Source: Halolactibacillus halophilus | GTDB lineage: Bacteria; Bacillota; Bacilli; Bacillales; Amphibacillaceae | Reading direction: 5' to 3' | Assembly: GCF_900115605.1 (NCBI RefSeq) | Contig: NZ_FOXC01000020.1 | Coordinates: 1-48,355 of the forward strand | DNA: 48,355 nt | Shown here: one piece after another, positions 8,865 through 16,823 of the stretch | Position numbering within the stretch: the first letter of the stretch is position 1 | How the letters are laid out: every line of letters starts with the position of its first letter | The notes under the pieces: generated by a model | The model's input: only the letters and a program-made list of their open reading frames with translations | The model's database searches: none | Told to the model about the DNA's origin: nothing | Translations under genes and position numbers: made by a program

Positions 8865-9190
8865 CCTCAATGTCTTTCAATCATTGGTTAGACTATATCT
8901 TCATCCTATTACTTAATAGGAGCTGGGCACTTCGAACAAGTACTTTCACTTGCCCTACGAACTTCATCACCATAGCTTACTCGCCTTAGATGGTCTGTTC
9001 TAGTCGTTGAACCTTCTCCATTCTTTCGAAACAGGAGCTTGGCTGCTGATTATCCAATCTCTTTTATTTTCAAACCGTGACGTCTACTGTTTCCAGTTCC
9101 GCTGTGGTTAAAAGAGCTCTAAGGAAGTTCCAGCAATTCACCCAGTGATCATCTTACTCATTACTAAGTAAGACGCCCGGTCAAATAGTT
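8865..9190 (-). ncRNA. Group I self-splicing intron (group IA-like) in the flagellin gene
   Basis: Conserved group I core elements appear in order on the minus strand: a P2-like hairpin (CGTCTTACT / AGTAAGATG, 9150-9175); the P element TGAATTGCTGGAAC (9127-9140); the Q element AATCAGCAGCCAAG (9038-9051); a P6-like hairpin with CTCC/GGAG; the R element TTCAACGACTA (9001-9011); and the S element AAGATATAGTC (8891-8901). P4 (GCUG/CAGC) and P7 (GACUA 9001-9005 / UAGUC 8891-8895) are complementary. A P9-like hairpin CAATG/CATTG (8868-8886) precedes the likely omega-G. No homing endonuclease is encoded. The boundaries given assume a 5' splice after GGGT (9191) and omega-G at 8865; another model is 8860-9233. 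Group I introns in flagellin genes are known from thermophilic Bacillus relatives. Confidence 0.85.
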
Positions 9191-10337
9191 ACCCTAGTAG
9201 TTGTAAAACTGACTGAGGGGCACTGTTTGCTTGAGCTAACATACTTTGAGATGCTTGAGAAAGGATGTTTGCGCGCGTCATTTCCATCATTTCTTCCGCC
9301 ATATCAACGTCACGGATACGAGATTCCGCAGCTGATAAGTTCTCAGAAGAGTTGTCAAGGTTAGAAATTGTGTGTTCTAATCGGTTTTGCACAGAACCTA
9401 AATTAGATCTTTGTGATGAAACTTTCTCAATAGCATTATTAATAGTAGTAATTGCAGCTGTTGCTTTTTCTGCTGATTCTATATTAATTGATGACGAATC
9501 ACCATTACGAACTCCTAAGTTAGAAGCATTCATGTTGTCAATTCCAATATCTATAGTTTGACCACTATTTGCTCCAATTTGTGCAGTCAATGATTTTGAA
9601 GCATCTGTTTGCGCTGCTTCATACTTAGATACACTAATGGTAATAGATTCTCCCACCTTCATTCCAGTTAAATCAGATAGAGTTAAGTCACTACCAAATC
9701 CAGTAAGCGTAGTAGTATCTGTTAAACTAACACCTGTTGAATTCGGATCTCCGATTTCAAAATCATTTTGATCACCGTCTGCACTATCAGTTCTGGTAAT
9801 TATAATTGTACCAGTTTTATCTAATGCTTTAGCATCAGCAGCTGCAGCAGTTAAATTCGAAATAGAACTATTATTTTCAACATTGACTTTGCCGTTTATT
9901 TCATCCTGTAGTCCAGCTTTACTACCATCTAGTAATTTTTGAGTATTGAATTCAGTAGTGTTTGCAATTCTGTCAATCTCATCTGTTAATTGATCGATCT
10001 CTTTTTGAATTTCGGCTCTATCCGAGGCAGTGTTTGTATCGTTAGATGATTGAACTGAAAGTTCACGCATACGTTGCAAGATGTTGTGAGTTTCATCTAA
10101 AGCACCTTCAGCAGTTTGGATTAATGAAATACCATCTGAAGCATTACGAGATGCTTGATCTAAACCACGGATTTGACCACGCATTTTTTCAGAAATCGCA
10201 AGACCTGCTGCATCGTCCCCTGCTTTGTTAATACGTAGACCTGAAGATAATTTCTCCATTGATTTTTGCATTGAGTTTTGGTTGATACCTAATTGACGGT
10301 ATGTGTTCAATGCAGGAATATTATTGTTAATAATCAT
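9189..10337 (-). CDS. hag: Flagellin, main filament subunit (first exon reads to its own stop)
   Basis: Flagellin of 382 aa, exported by the flagellar type III system and polymerised into the filament. Conserved D0/D1 N-terminus: MIINNNIPALNTYRQLGIN, LSSGLRINKAGDDAAGLAIS, QIRGLDQASRNASDG. Conserved C-terminus: NRLEHTISNLDNSSENL, ESRIRDVDMAEEMM and QSVLQLLG. The variable middle (about residues 140-270) is longer than in B. subtilis Hag (about 304 aa). AGGAGG precedes the ATG. The promoter is sigma-D-type and the leader carries CsrA-site candidates; csrA and fliW are directly upstream. The TAA stop at 9189-9191 lies at the 5' boundary of a group I intron, so unspliced RNA already encodes a complete flagellin and splicing could change the end of the protein. 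Confidence 0.96.
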   Translation of the reverse strand: MIINNNIPALNTYRQLGINQNSMQKSMEKLSSGLRINKAGDDAAGLAISEKMRGQIRGLDQASRNASDGISLIQTAEGALDETHNILQRMRELSVQSSNDTNTASDRAEIQKEIDQLTDEIDRIANTTEFNTQKLLDGSKAGLQDEINGKVNVENNSSISNLTAAAADAKALDKTGTIIITRTDSADGDQNDFEIGDPNSTGVSLTDTTTLTGFGSDLTLSDLTGMKVGESITISVSKYEAAQTDASKSLTAQIGANSGQTIDIGIDNMNASNLGVRNGDSSSINIESAEKATAAITTINNAIEKVSSQRSNLGSVQNRLEHTISNLDNSSENLSAAESRIRDVDMAEEMMEMTRANILSQASQSMLAQANSAPQSVLQLLG

Positions 10338-10346
10338 GTTTGTTTC

Positions 10347-10381
10347 CTCCTTGAGTTTGTTTTATTCCCACGTCCATGTGG
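10347..10381 (-). promoter_or_regulatory. Candidate CsrA-binding sites in the hag leader
   Basis: On the minus strand CCACATGGACGTGG (10368-10381) can fold with a CCAC/GUGG stem and GGA in the loop, the preferred CsrA target. A second GGA motif is the Shine-Dalgarno CAAGGAGGA (10347-10355). In B. subtilis CsrA represses hag by binding two such sites and FliW antagonises it. A GGCTGA/TCAGCC long-range stem earlier in the leader could shape the structure. Confidence 0.65.
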
Positions 10382-10448
10382 AAGAATTTTGTGGCTGACT
10401 CGCATTAAAAGCGGCCGTCTCTTAAAGCTCTATCAGCCTCTAATACTA

Positions 10449-10475
10449 TTATCGGAGATAGTTAACTAATGTTTA
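10449..10475 (-). promoter_or_regulatory. Sigma-D promoter of hag
   Basis: TAAA (10472-10475), a 15-nt spacer and TCCGATAA (10449-10456) on the minus strand match the sigma-D pattern. They lie about 112 nt upstream of the hag ATG, leaving a leader of roughly 105 nt. Confidence 0.75.
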
Positions 10476-10495
10476 ATGGTTTTCTAAACTTTTTT

Positions 10496-10714
10496 CTAAA
10501 GATTTTTAAGAACACTCAAGACATCCTCTTTACTTGATGCTGCTTGATTGTTTTCTTTAATAATTGCTTCATACACTTCATAACGATGTACATCAATGGA
10601 TTTAGGCGCAGCAATACCTAGCTTTACTTGATCACCATCAACGGAAATAACTTTAATCTCAATATCATCACCAATTTGAATGCGTTCACTCGGTTTACGG
10701 CTGAGGACTAACAT
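10496..10714 (-). CDS. csrA: Carbon storage regulator CsrA (translational repressor)
   Basis: RNA-binding dimer of 72 aa that blocks ribosome access to target mRNAs, in Bacillus chiefly hag. It begins with the diagnostic [22 protein letters not shown] and contains VKLGIxAPKxIxVHRxEVYExI, with a short C-terminal extension typical of Firmicutes. The ATG immediately follows the fliW stop codon and has AGGAGG inside the end of fliW, so the two are translationally coupled. FliW binds CsrA and frees hag mRNA when flagellin is exported. The neighbouring hag leader carries matching GGA sites. Confidence 0.97.
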   Translation of the reverse strand: MLVLSRKPSERIQIGDDIEIKVISVDGDQVKLGIAAPKSIDVHRYEVYEAIIKENNQAASSKEDVLSVLKNL

Positions 10715-11158
10715 TTACTTGTCCTCCTTTTGATTAACCGTTTTAAAAATATATTCCTTTGTGGAGTCATCGGTCTTTTGAATAATATACTGCTTGCCTT
10801 CTTTTTCTTTGACATTAATCACAAGTGGCGCTTTTAAATTCGCTGTTGATGCTGCTAGTGTATCCCTTAATGTCACAATCGATAGAATCGATACGTCATC
10901 GCTTGATTCAATCTTTAACTGTTCCACCACTTGGTCATCTAATTCAAAACTGTAGTCAGATTTAAAACCAAATGGATTCACTACAATAAAAGCTAATGCT
11001 TTAGTCGTTACCGACTGCAGTACTTGAAAGACTGTCTCTTCTAAATTCATCAATACAAATTGCTTTTCTTCTAAAAATCCTGGTAAGCCGTTTTGAAAAG
11101 TTATAATATCCTCTTCATTAATTTCAACTTCATCAAAATACTTTGTTTTTATCTTCAA
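10715..11158 (-). CDS. fliW: Flagellar assembly factor FliW (CsrA antagonist)
   Basis: Small cytoplasmic protein that binds flagellin and CsrA alternately, tying hag translation to filament assembly. The sequence KIKTKYFDEVEINEEDIITFQNGLPGFLEEKQFVL matches the FliW N-terminus, with IVNPFGFKSDYSFEL in the middle. The frame opens at an ATG (11179) that has no Shine-Dalgarno. The TTG at 11158 follows AGGTG by 8 nt and aligns with the usual FliW start, giving 147 aa, so it is preferred; the longer 154-aa start is possible. The gene abuts csrA with no gap. Confidence 0.93.
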   Translation of the reverse strand: MKIKTKYFDEVEINEEDIITFQNGLPGFLEEKQFVLMNLEETVFQVLQSVTTKALAFIVVNPFGFKSDYSFELDDQVVEQLKIESSDDVSILSIVTLRDTLAASTANLKAPLVINVKEKEGKQYIIQKTDDSTKEYIFKTVNQKEDK

Positions 11159-11489
11159 CAGGACGACACCTACTTTCATTTTTTATGCTATAACCATTGT
11201 ATTGCTTTTCCTTGTATCTACCACTACTCGTTAACGAGCTTATTATCGCGAGTTAACACTGTAAAACGCCTTATTTAAAATAATGCATCTGTAGTTCTAA
11301 AGTTGTTGCTAGATTACTTGATTTACAATCTTATTTTACAGAGAACAACACTTTCTAGCGTTCATTGTATTACAATATTTAAAACCAATGTTGACCAAAG
11401 ATCAATTTTAGTGTTAAAGACAGACCTTCGGTCTTTAAATGCATATTGCGTGATGATTTATTGAATCATTTAACGTTGACGCTTCATTT
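11159..11489. other. Gap between yviE and fliW
   Basis: No coding region is supported. A hairpin at about 11415-11437 (minus-strand AAAGACCGAAGGTCTGTCTTT, inner stem AGACC/GGTCT) could be a weak terminator after yviE, but its T-tail is poor. The rest is AT-rich and presumably contains a promoter for fliW-csrA, which I cannot place confidently. Confidence 0.35.
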
Positions 11490-12077
11490 TTAAGCATCTA
11501 AATTCATTTGTGATTCTGGTCCAACATTTTCAAATGAAATGTCGATATAGTTTTGTTGATCTAAATACACATCAAAGTTTGCTGGTGTCACCTGACGTTG
11601 AACAGGATTTGCTTGTGACTGAATCACTGGTTTATTTGCTTGAATATCCACATTAACATCAGCTGGTTCATAATTGATTTTCACTGAATTATAAGAAGGA
11701 ATCACACCAATATTAAAGGGGCGATACTCTCTTGGCATCCGCGTTTTTGCTTGTTGTTTAATCGGATCGCCTCCGTTTTCAATTTTCATTAATTGATCAC
11801 CTTCTCGCCTGCGACGACGTGTGCCTTCAGCGACAAGTTTCTTTCCTTCTAAAGCTTCTAAACGTATGGCTTCTTTTACTGGATACTGTCCTAAATCATG
11901 GAACGCTTGTGATTGGTCAATCGACAGTCTACCCGGCCTCGTTTCTATATTAACATCAGCTTGTGGTTGTTTAATAGAAAGGTCCGCTTCTGGTTGAGAC
12001 ATTTGTACCTTAGCATCTTCCATACTGATCCCAATACGCGCAAATTGTTGGTCTATTCTAATCTGAGGTAAGCGCAT
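11490..12077 (-). CDS. yviE: YviE-like protein (DUF6470), flagellar locus
   Basis: Protein of 195 aa starting MRLPQIRIDQQFARIGI, with repeated short motifs (PEADLSIKQPQADVNIETRPG, then PADVNVDIQANKPVIQ) and a central RRRRREGDQLMKIE stretch. This matches the DUF6470/YviE family found between flgL and fliW in bacilli; its biochemical role is unknown. No signal peptide or transmembrane segment is visible. It lies between flgL, from which a terminator separates it, and fliW. The position is the same as in B. subtilis, so a supporting role in flagellar assembly is likely but unproven. Confidence 0.88.
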   Translation of the reverse strand: MRLPQIRIDQQFARIGISMEDAKVQMSQPEADLSIKQPQADVNIETRPGRLSIDQSQAFHDLGQYPVKEAIRLEALEGKKLVAEGTRRRRREGDQLMKIENGGDPIKQQAKTRMPREYRPFNIGVIPSYNSVKINYEPADVNVDIQANKPVIQSQANPVQRQVTPANFDVYLDQQNYIDISFENVGPESQMNLDA

Positions 12078-12248
12078 TTTCTACACCTCTTTTTCTTTTT
12101 AACTGTCTAATTTGGTCTAACTTATCGAGAATGATCGCTAATTATTCTGTGTATGTGTCATATACCTATCTGGTTCTTCTAGAGATTAAGTAACGGTCTA
12201 ATCATTTATAGACATTCCTTACCATTCTAAGTAGCCCGTTTTAATAAA

Positions 12249-12282
12249 TAAAGAGCCCTACCTTGATAGGGTAAGACTCTTG
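12249..12282 (-). terminator. Terminator after flgL
   Basis: A hairpin with stems AAGAG/CTCTT and CCCTA/TAGGG, read on the minus strand, follows the flgL stop codon directly and is trailed by TTTATTTATT. It separates the flgN-flgK-flgL unit from yviE. Confidence 0.65.
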
Positions 12283-12285
12283 ATA

Positions 12286-13173
12286 TTATCTTAGAAAATC
12301 TAGTAATGTTGGTTGAATAACACGTGACCCTGCACTAAGTGCCGCACGGTGAATCGCTTCTTGTGACGTGAGATTCATAATCACTTCTTCTATTTCTGCA
12401 TCTTCATTTTGAGACATCATATCGCGTGCCGTGATTTGTTGCCCTTCGAGTCGTGTTTCAATAAGTTCAACCCGGTTCATCCTTGCACCTAAATCTGCAC
12501 GTTCACTTACAGTATTATCAATATGACCATCTATCACACTAATATTTGCATCAAAGTCTTCAAAGGCCGTACCATCTTTCAGCATTTCAGAAATCTTTTC
12601 AACGTCATCAAATAAATCTTTACCAAAAACATCCGTTGGATTAACGTTTGCCTGAAGTTGTGTGCCTGATGTTACTTCTAACATAACAGGTTTAAAAGTA
12701 TTCGTATTAAATGAAAGTTCACCGTTTTCTCCAACGTCAATGGGCTTTTCTGTTGTTTGAGTACCATTAAAGATATATTTATTATTTACTTTTGTATTTG
12801 CCACTTCTACGAGTTGTTGTTTTAATTGATCCACTTCTTTTGCGATGGCGCCACGTTGATTTTCTTCATATGTCCCGTTACTCGCCTGTACGGTTAAATC
12901 ACGTAGACGATTTAATATCTCTGTTGTTTCACCTAACGTATCATCGGATGTATCCATCCATGTATGCATTTCGGTGATATTACGCTGGAATTGTTCAACG
13001 TTGCTTACTTCAGTACGATAGCGCATCCCTTTCATCGCAATAACAGGATCGTCCGATGGACGATTAATCTTTTTACCGGTTGTTAATTGATCCATATACT
13101 TATTCATCGATGTATAGCTACTTGATAAGTTACGCAACATATTGTTTGATAACATACTTTGTGTTACACGCAT
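12286..13173 (-). CDS. flgL: Flagellar hook-associated protein FlgL (HAP3)
   Basis: Junction protein of 295 aa between hook and filament. The N-terminus MRVTQSMLSNNMLRNLSSSYTSMNKYMDQLTTGKKINRPSDDP and the C-terminal EDAEIEEVIMNLTSQEAIHRAALSAGSRVIQPTLLDFL-type helix are diagnostic of FlgL and distinguish it from flagellin. AGGAAGG precedes the ATG, which begins 8 nt after the flgK stop codon, so flgK and flgL are co-transcribed. FlgL is exported with FlgN as chaperone in model species. Confidence 0.96.
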   Translation of the reverse strand: MRVTQSMLSNNMLRNLSSSYTSMNKYMDQLTTGKKINRPSDDPVIAMKGMRYRTEVSNVEQFQRNITEMHTWMDTSDDTLGETTEILNRLRDLTVQASNGTYEENQRGAIAKEVDQLKQQLVEVANTKVNNKYIFNGTQTTEKPIDVGENGELSFNTNTFKPVMLEVTSGTQLQANVNPTDVFGKDLFDDVEKISEMLKDGTAFEDFDANISVIDGHIDNTVSERADLGARMNRVELIETRLEGQQITARDMMSQNEDAEIEEVIMNLTSQEAIHRAALSAGSRVIQPTLLDFLR

Positions 13174-13181
13174 TTATCTCA

Positions 13182-15131
13182 CTACCTTCCTACGAGTCCC
13201 ATATTATTTATAATCCGGTCTAGCGTTTCATCTATTGTTGTCATACTACGTGCTGCGGCGTTATACGCATGCTGGAACTTGATTAAGTTTGTCATTTCTT
13301 CATCAAGTGAGACTTTACTTACAGAGTCTCTGTTATCGGATACTTGTTGGCGAAGTGTACCAGAGTTCGCCTCCATACGATAGGATTCTTGTGCAAGAAC
13401 ACCAAGTTCACCTATCATTCCCTCAAAGTAACTTTTGACTGACGTTTTACTCCCTAATTCTCCTGCTTCAATTTTAAGCGTTTCACCATTTGTGACATTA
13501 TTTTCAGCTGTCATAATGGGTTGAGCATTACCTTGCAAAATATTACTTTCAAATGTTCCACCATCTAAAGGCGATTTTAAATCAACATCATTAACCGAAT
13601 AAAAGCTTTTACCATCATTTGAAACAGCTATAACGTTATTAGATGCATCTAAAATCACACTATCTATTTTACTAATCACATCCGTACCAAGCGTAATATT
13701 ACTATTCGACCAGTAGCTAGCACTTCCATCAACTGGTTGATCGATCGTGTATTCTCCAATAGGTAAGTCATCTGAAGTAAATACGGTATTTGTATTGTCT
13801 AAACTTGCTTCGGTCAAATAATCTGTATAACTCCCCGCAAGTTTGACAGCATTTAAGCCATCACCACTGGCATTCGGAGCAGAACTTGCGGCAATTTTAT
13901 CATGGTTATCTAGTATATCTCTATTTACTGTCATAGTTAAAGAAGGACGCGTCGCATTAGTATCAATCTCAAAGAACGTATCTGTTCCTGCTTCTCCTTC
14001 TAAATCATAACCATTCGCATGTGTGTCATTAAATTTTTCAACAAAAGCTTCTGCCATGTTATCCAAATTATTTAACATGTCGATATAAGTACCCGCTTCA
14101 TCAGGATCACCCGTTGTTTGATAACCATGCATCTCCATTAAACCTTTTAATTGGCCCGTTACTTTAAAGTTTTCAGCAGCAATTTTTATTCCGTTAGGAT
14201 CTGTCAATTCCCCAGCTTCATCAGTCCCCGATACCTTTTCCGGATTATAAAAATGAAACGACTTAACATTACTGTTTGGATTATCTGTTGCATCACCTTC
14301 AGTGTTAACGTATAAGTGGTTTACACTATAATCGCTACCATTAACTAAAGTGACATCAACTTCATTATTAGACGCATCAATGAATTTACCTGTCAGTTTG
14401 ACGGTCGCTTTCCCCATAGCTATATCACTTGGCATACCAGAACTCTTTTCGTATGAGACCGAAATATCGGCAATTGATGATAGCTGATCGAGTAAACGGT
14501 CACGCTCATCATATAAATCATTGGCGACATGGCCGTGAGGTTCAATCTCACCGATTTGTCGGTTGAGCTGATTGATTTGGTTAAGTAACGAGTTGAATTC
14601 TGTTTGTTTCACATTCATTTCATTCCGTAAATCATCACGGACAGATTCTAGTGAGCTTGCGGTATATTGGAACGTATCAGCTACAGCTTGAGCACGTTGG
14701 GCGACAACTGAGCGTGCGCCTGAATCTTCTGGGTTGACCGATAAATCTTGTAGTGAATTCCAGAATTGATCGAAGATATGTGATAAGCCCTCTTCTGACG
14801 GTTCGTTCAGAATCGCTTCCATTTGTGTCGCTGCTTCCGCGCGCTGGCTATAATATTGTGTTTTCGCATTCTCCTTGCGGAACTGTACATCTAAGAATTG
14901 TTCTCTAATTCTTTCGACAGAACCTGGTTCCACACCATTACCGATGGTATCAATAATACCGCCTGGCTCTCGGCTTGATGTGAGGCCGTTAATGGCTTCA
15001 AAGTTAACGCGCTGACGCGTATAACCTTCTGTGTTCGCATTAGAGATATTGTGTGATGTTGTATACATAGCCGCTTGTTGGGCACTGAGTGCGCGCTTGG
15101 CCATTTCTAATCCATTAAAGGTTGATACCAT
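13182..15131 (-). CDS. flgK: Flagellar hook-associated protein FlgK (HAP1)
   Basis: Hook-filament junction protein of 649 aa. The N-terminal rod/hook signature FNGLEMAKRALSAQQAAMYTTSHNISNANTEGYTRQRV, the conserved D1 helical part up to about residue 240, a variable middle, and the C-terminal SLDEEMTNLIKFQHAYNAAARSMTTIDETLDRIIN segment all fit FlgK. The length is longer than B. subtilis FlgK (about 507 aa) because of extra sequence in the middle domain. AGGAGG stands before the ATG and the gene follows flgN by 11 nt. It is exported by the flagellar type III apparatus. Confidence 0.97.
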   Translation of the reverse strand: MVSTFNGLEMAKRALSAQQAAMYTTSHNISNANTEGYTRQRVNFEAINGLTSSREPGGIIDTIGNGVEPGSVERIREQFLDVQFRKENAKTQYYSQRAEAATQMEAILNEPSEEGLSHIFDQFWNSLQDLSVNPEDSGARSVVAQRAQAVADTFQYTASSLESVRDDLRNEMNVKQTEFNSLLNQINQLNRQIGEIEPHGHVANDLYDERDRLLDQLSSIADISVSYEKSSGMPSDIAMGKATVKLTGKFIDASNNEVDVTLVNGSDYSVNHLYVNTEGDATDNPNSNVKSFHFYNPEKVSGTDEAGELTDPNGIKIAAENFKVTGQLKGLMEMHGYQTTGDPDEAGTYIDMLNNLDNMAEAFVEKFNDTHANGYDLEGEAGTDTFFEIDTNATRPSLTMTVNRDILDNHDKIAASSAPNASGDGLNAVKLAGSYTDYLTEASLDNTNTVFTSDDLPIGEYTIDQPVDGSASYWSNSNITLGTDVISKIDSVILDASNNVIAVSNDGKSFYSVNDVDLKSPLDGGTFESNILQGNAQPIMTAENNVTNGETLKIEAGELGSKTSVKSYFEGMIGELGVLAQESYRMEANSGTLRQQVSDNRDSVSKVSLDEEMTNLIKFQHAYNAAARSMTTIDETLDRIINNMGLVGR

Positions 15132-15142
15132 GTAAGATCCTC

Positions 15143-15634
15143 CTAAGCTTTTGAATCAAATACTGAACGTTTTGATGTCGGGTCATCATTGGCTTTCTTG
15201 TTTCCATAGGTTAATGATTCAACCGATGGCTCAAGTAAGTCCATTTGAAGCTGGACAAATTGTAGTGACTGTTTCAGTAATTGACGATTCAAATCTTCTT
15301 GTCGTTTAATATCGACGATAAAGGCAAGCAACGTCGTTGCTTTTTCTTCAAGCGCCTTTTTTTCTGTATCGTTTGGTAAGGCATCAAGAATGGTGGTCAC
15401 CGATGCCGTGTCTTTTAAGTTAAGTGAGACCGCAAGGTCTTTCGCTTCTTTTAAGCGTACTTTTTCTAATTGTTCTAACGCTTGGACATGTTTTTGTTCA
15501 ATCTTTAATAATTGATTGAAGCTTTCAATATTGTTTGCTTTAAGTCGCGTCGTTTTTTCGACTGCCACTGATAATAAGCTTTCATGTAAATCAACTAATG
15601 TTGTCATCGTCTTCAGTAAAGCTTGAACGAGCAC
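15143..15634 (-). CDS. flgN: FlgN-family flagellar chaperone
   Basis: Cytoplasmic helical protein of 163 aa expected to bind FlgK and FlgL before export. The sequence is nearly all alpha-helix with long charged/leucine heptads, and LLKTMTTLVDLHESLLSVAVEKT near the N-terminus fits the FlgN family. The start is GTG at 15634 with AAAGGAGG seven nucleotides upstream; no closer ATG is suitable. Its position directly before flgK and after flgM is the B. subtilis order, where it was called yvyG. Confidence 0.9.
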   Translation of the reverse strand: MLVQALLKTMTTLVDLHESLLSVAVEKTTRLKANNIESFNQLLKIEQKHVQALEQLEKVRLKEAKDLAVSLNLKDTASVTTILDALPNDTEKKALEEKATTLLAFIVDIKRQEDLNRQLLKQSLQFVQLQMDLLEPSVESLTYGNKKANDDPTSKRSVFDSKA

Positions 15635-15756
15635 AGAAATGCCTCCTTTTACGGCTTTTCTTTATTTTATCAATGATTCGTATAAAAAGCACGTTAAGAA
15701 ACGTCTAATCCATTTATCTTAGGTGCTACCGTTATTTTAAAGATTTAAGACACTAA

Positions 15757-15790
15757 AAAACGAAAGGTACCAAGCGTACCTTATCGTTTT
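15757..15790 (-). terminator. Hairpin terminator directly after flgM
   Basis: Read on the minus strand, AAACGATAAGGTAC pairs with GTACCTTTCGTTT and is followed by a T6 run. The structure starts immediately after the flgM stop codon, inside what is usually one operon, so it may attenuate or end transcription before flgN. Confidence 0.75.
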
Positions 15791-16051
15791 CTACTGGAAG
15801 AACCCACGCATTTTCTTTGCGACTTGGTCTGGTTTCACTTCATACGTACCTGTTTCTACCTGACGCTTGATTTGGTTCACTTTTTCTAGCCGTTCTTTTT
15901 GAACCGGATTTGACGCTTGCATTTCCTTCGCTTTTGGAGATATTTCAACTTTATCGGTTTTAGCTGTTTTCTCATGTTTTAAATCCGCCTGTTTTTGTTG
16001 CTGGGTCTTATACGGATTATTATTTACAAGTCGATTGATGTTTATTTTCAT
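15791..16051 (-). CDS. flgM: Anti-sigma factor FlgM
   Basis: Anti-sigma factor of 86 aa that holds sigma-D inactive until the hook is complete. It starts MKININRLVNNNPYK. The C-terminal half (KVEISPKAKEMQ, RLEKVNQIKRQVETGTYEVKPDQVAKKMRGFF) carries the conserved FlgM sigma-binding helices. GAGGAG precedes the ATG. The neighbours yvyF and flgN-flgK are as in B. subtilis. Its targets here are probably the GCCGATAT-type promoters at yvyF, hag, the short flagellin and the chemoreceptor. Confidence 0.95.
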   Translation of the reverse strand: MKININRLVNNNPYKTQQQKQADLKHEKTAKTDKVEISPKAKEMQASNPVQKERLEKVNQIKRQVETGTYEVKPDQVAKKMRGFFQ

Positions 16052-16226
16052 TTTGTCTCCTCCTCTCCTACTTTCTTTTTAACTATATAGTCGATCATCG
16101 ATGTTTAGAACATTTCTACATTCATGCTGTAAGATTGTGTTTTAACATTTCTTACTTCATGGACGCTTGTGAAGTCCTTACGAAAAATAAATGTTATTCC
16201 TGTTATCGGTATCAACTAAAAAATGT

Positions 16227-16667
16227 TTAGAGTCTACGCTTATTTCTTCCTTTATCTACCGCCACATAGGTTTGGTTGGCTTTTTCTTTTTCACGCTCTT
16301 CATTCAATTTCTTGACTTGTTCAATATCATGTTCATGTTTTAAGCCACCTGAGAGATCATTTGAACACGCTTGACATAGCCGGCCTTCTGTGATGTCTTT
16401 CCCGCAGCGATCACATGGATAGGTCAAATTCGGAAACTGAGCGGTGCGGAGACGCTTCTCTTTTACGAATTTAATGATTAAATCTTCTTTCACACCCGTT
16501 GCTTCAACAATCTCTGGAATCGTCGCCTGTCGATTGACACGCTTTTTCATAAAGTTATAGACAATTTCAAATTGTTTTTCTTCTTCATTAAAACAATCTT
16601 GACATATATCACGCGTTGTTTTGACAAATAAATTGCCACAACGGCTACAGTTCGCTAAATCTGCCAT
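16227..16667 (-). CDS. yvyF: YvyF-family flagellar operon protein with two zinc ribbons
   Basis: Protein of 146 aa with two CxxC...CxxC zinc-ribbon motifs: CSRCGNLFVKTTRDICQDC near the N-terminus and CDRCGKDITEGRLCQAC near residue 85. Between them is a helix-turn-helix-like segment (TIPEIVEATGVKEDLIIKFVKE). This architecture is the YvyF (flagellar operon protein) family; the function is not established. GAGGTG precedes the ATG. A sigma-D promoter lies upstream, so the gene likely opens the yvyF-flgM unit. Confidence 0.92.
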   Translation of the reverse strand: MADLANCSRCGNLFVKTTRDICQDCFNEEEKQFEIVYNFMKKRVNRQATIPEIVEATGVKEDLIIKFVKEKRLRTAQFPNLTYPCDRCGKDITEGRLCQACSNDLSGGLKHEHDIEQVKKLNEEREKEKANQTYVAVDKGRNKRRL

Positions 16668-16790
16668 AGTGTCACCTCATTTATTCCTTCTTCATATTCA
16701 TCACTTAGCTTACTTAAAATCTCTTCAACTTGCTTACCTATTTCATTATAGAAATCACATTCAGGTTAACTTTATTTTATCTTACTTATT

Positions 16791-16817
16791 ATATCGGCAA
16801 CAACTTAGCATTATTAA
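16791..16817 (-). promoter_or_regulatory. Sigma-D promoter of yvyF-flgM
   Basis: On the minus strand TTAA (16814-16817), a 15-nt spacer and the perfect -10 box GCCGATAT (16791-16798) lie in the gap between comFC and yvyF, about 120 nt before the yvyF ATG. This would place flgM under the sigma factor it inhibits. Confidence 0.75.
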
Positions 16818-16823
16818 ATAAGA

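Noticed and set aside
8865-9190. The segment between the two flagellin C-termini as an insertion sequence or MITE remnant
   Set aside because: It has ordered group I intron core elements with matching P4 and P7 strands, no terminal inverted repeats and no transposase fragment.
9265-9561. Open frame of 98 aa on the plus strand
   Set aside because: It is antisense to the conserved C-terminal coding region of hag; similar shadows appear opposite the other flagellins.
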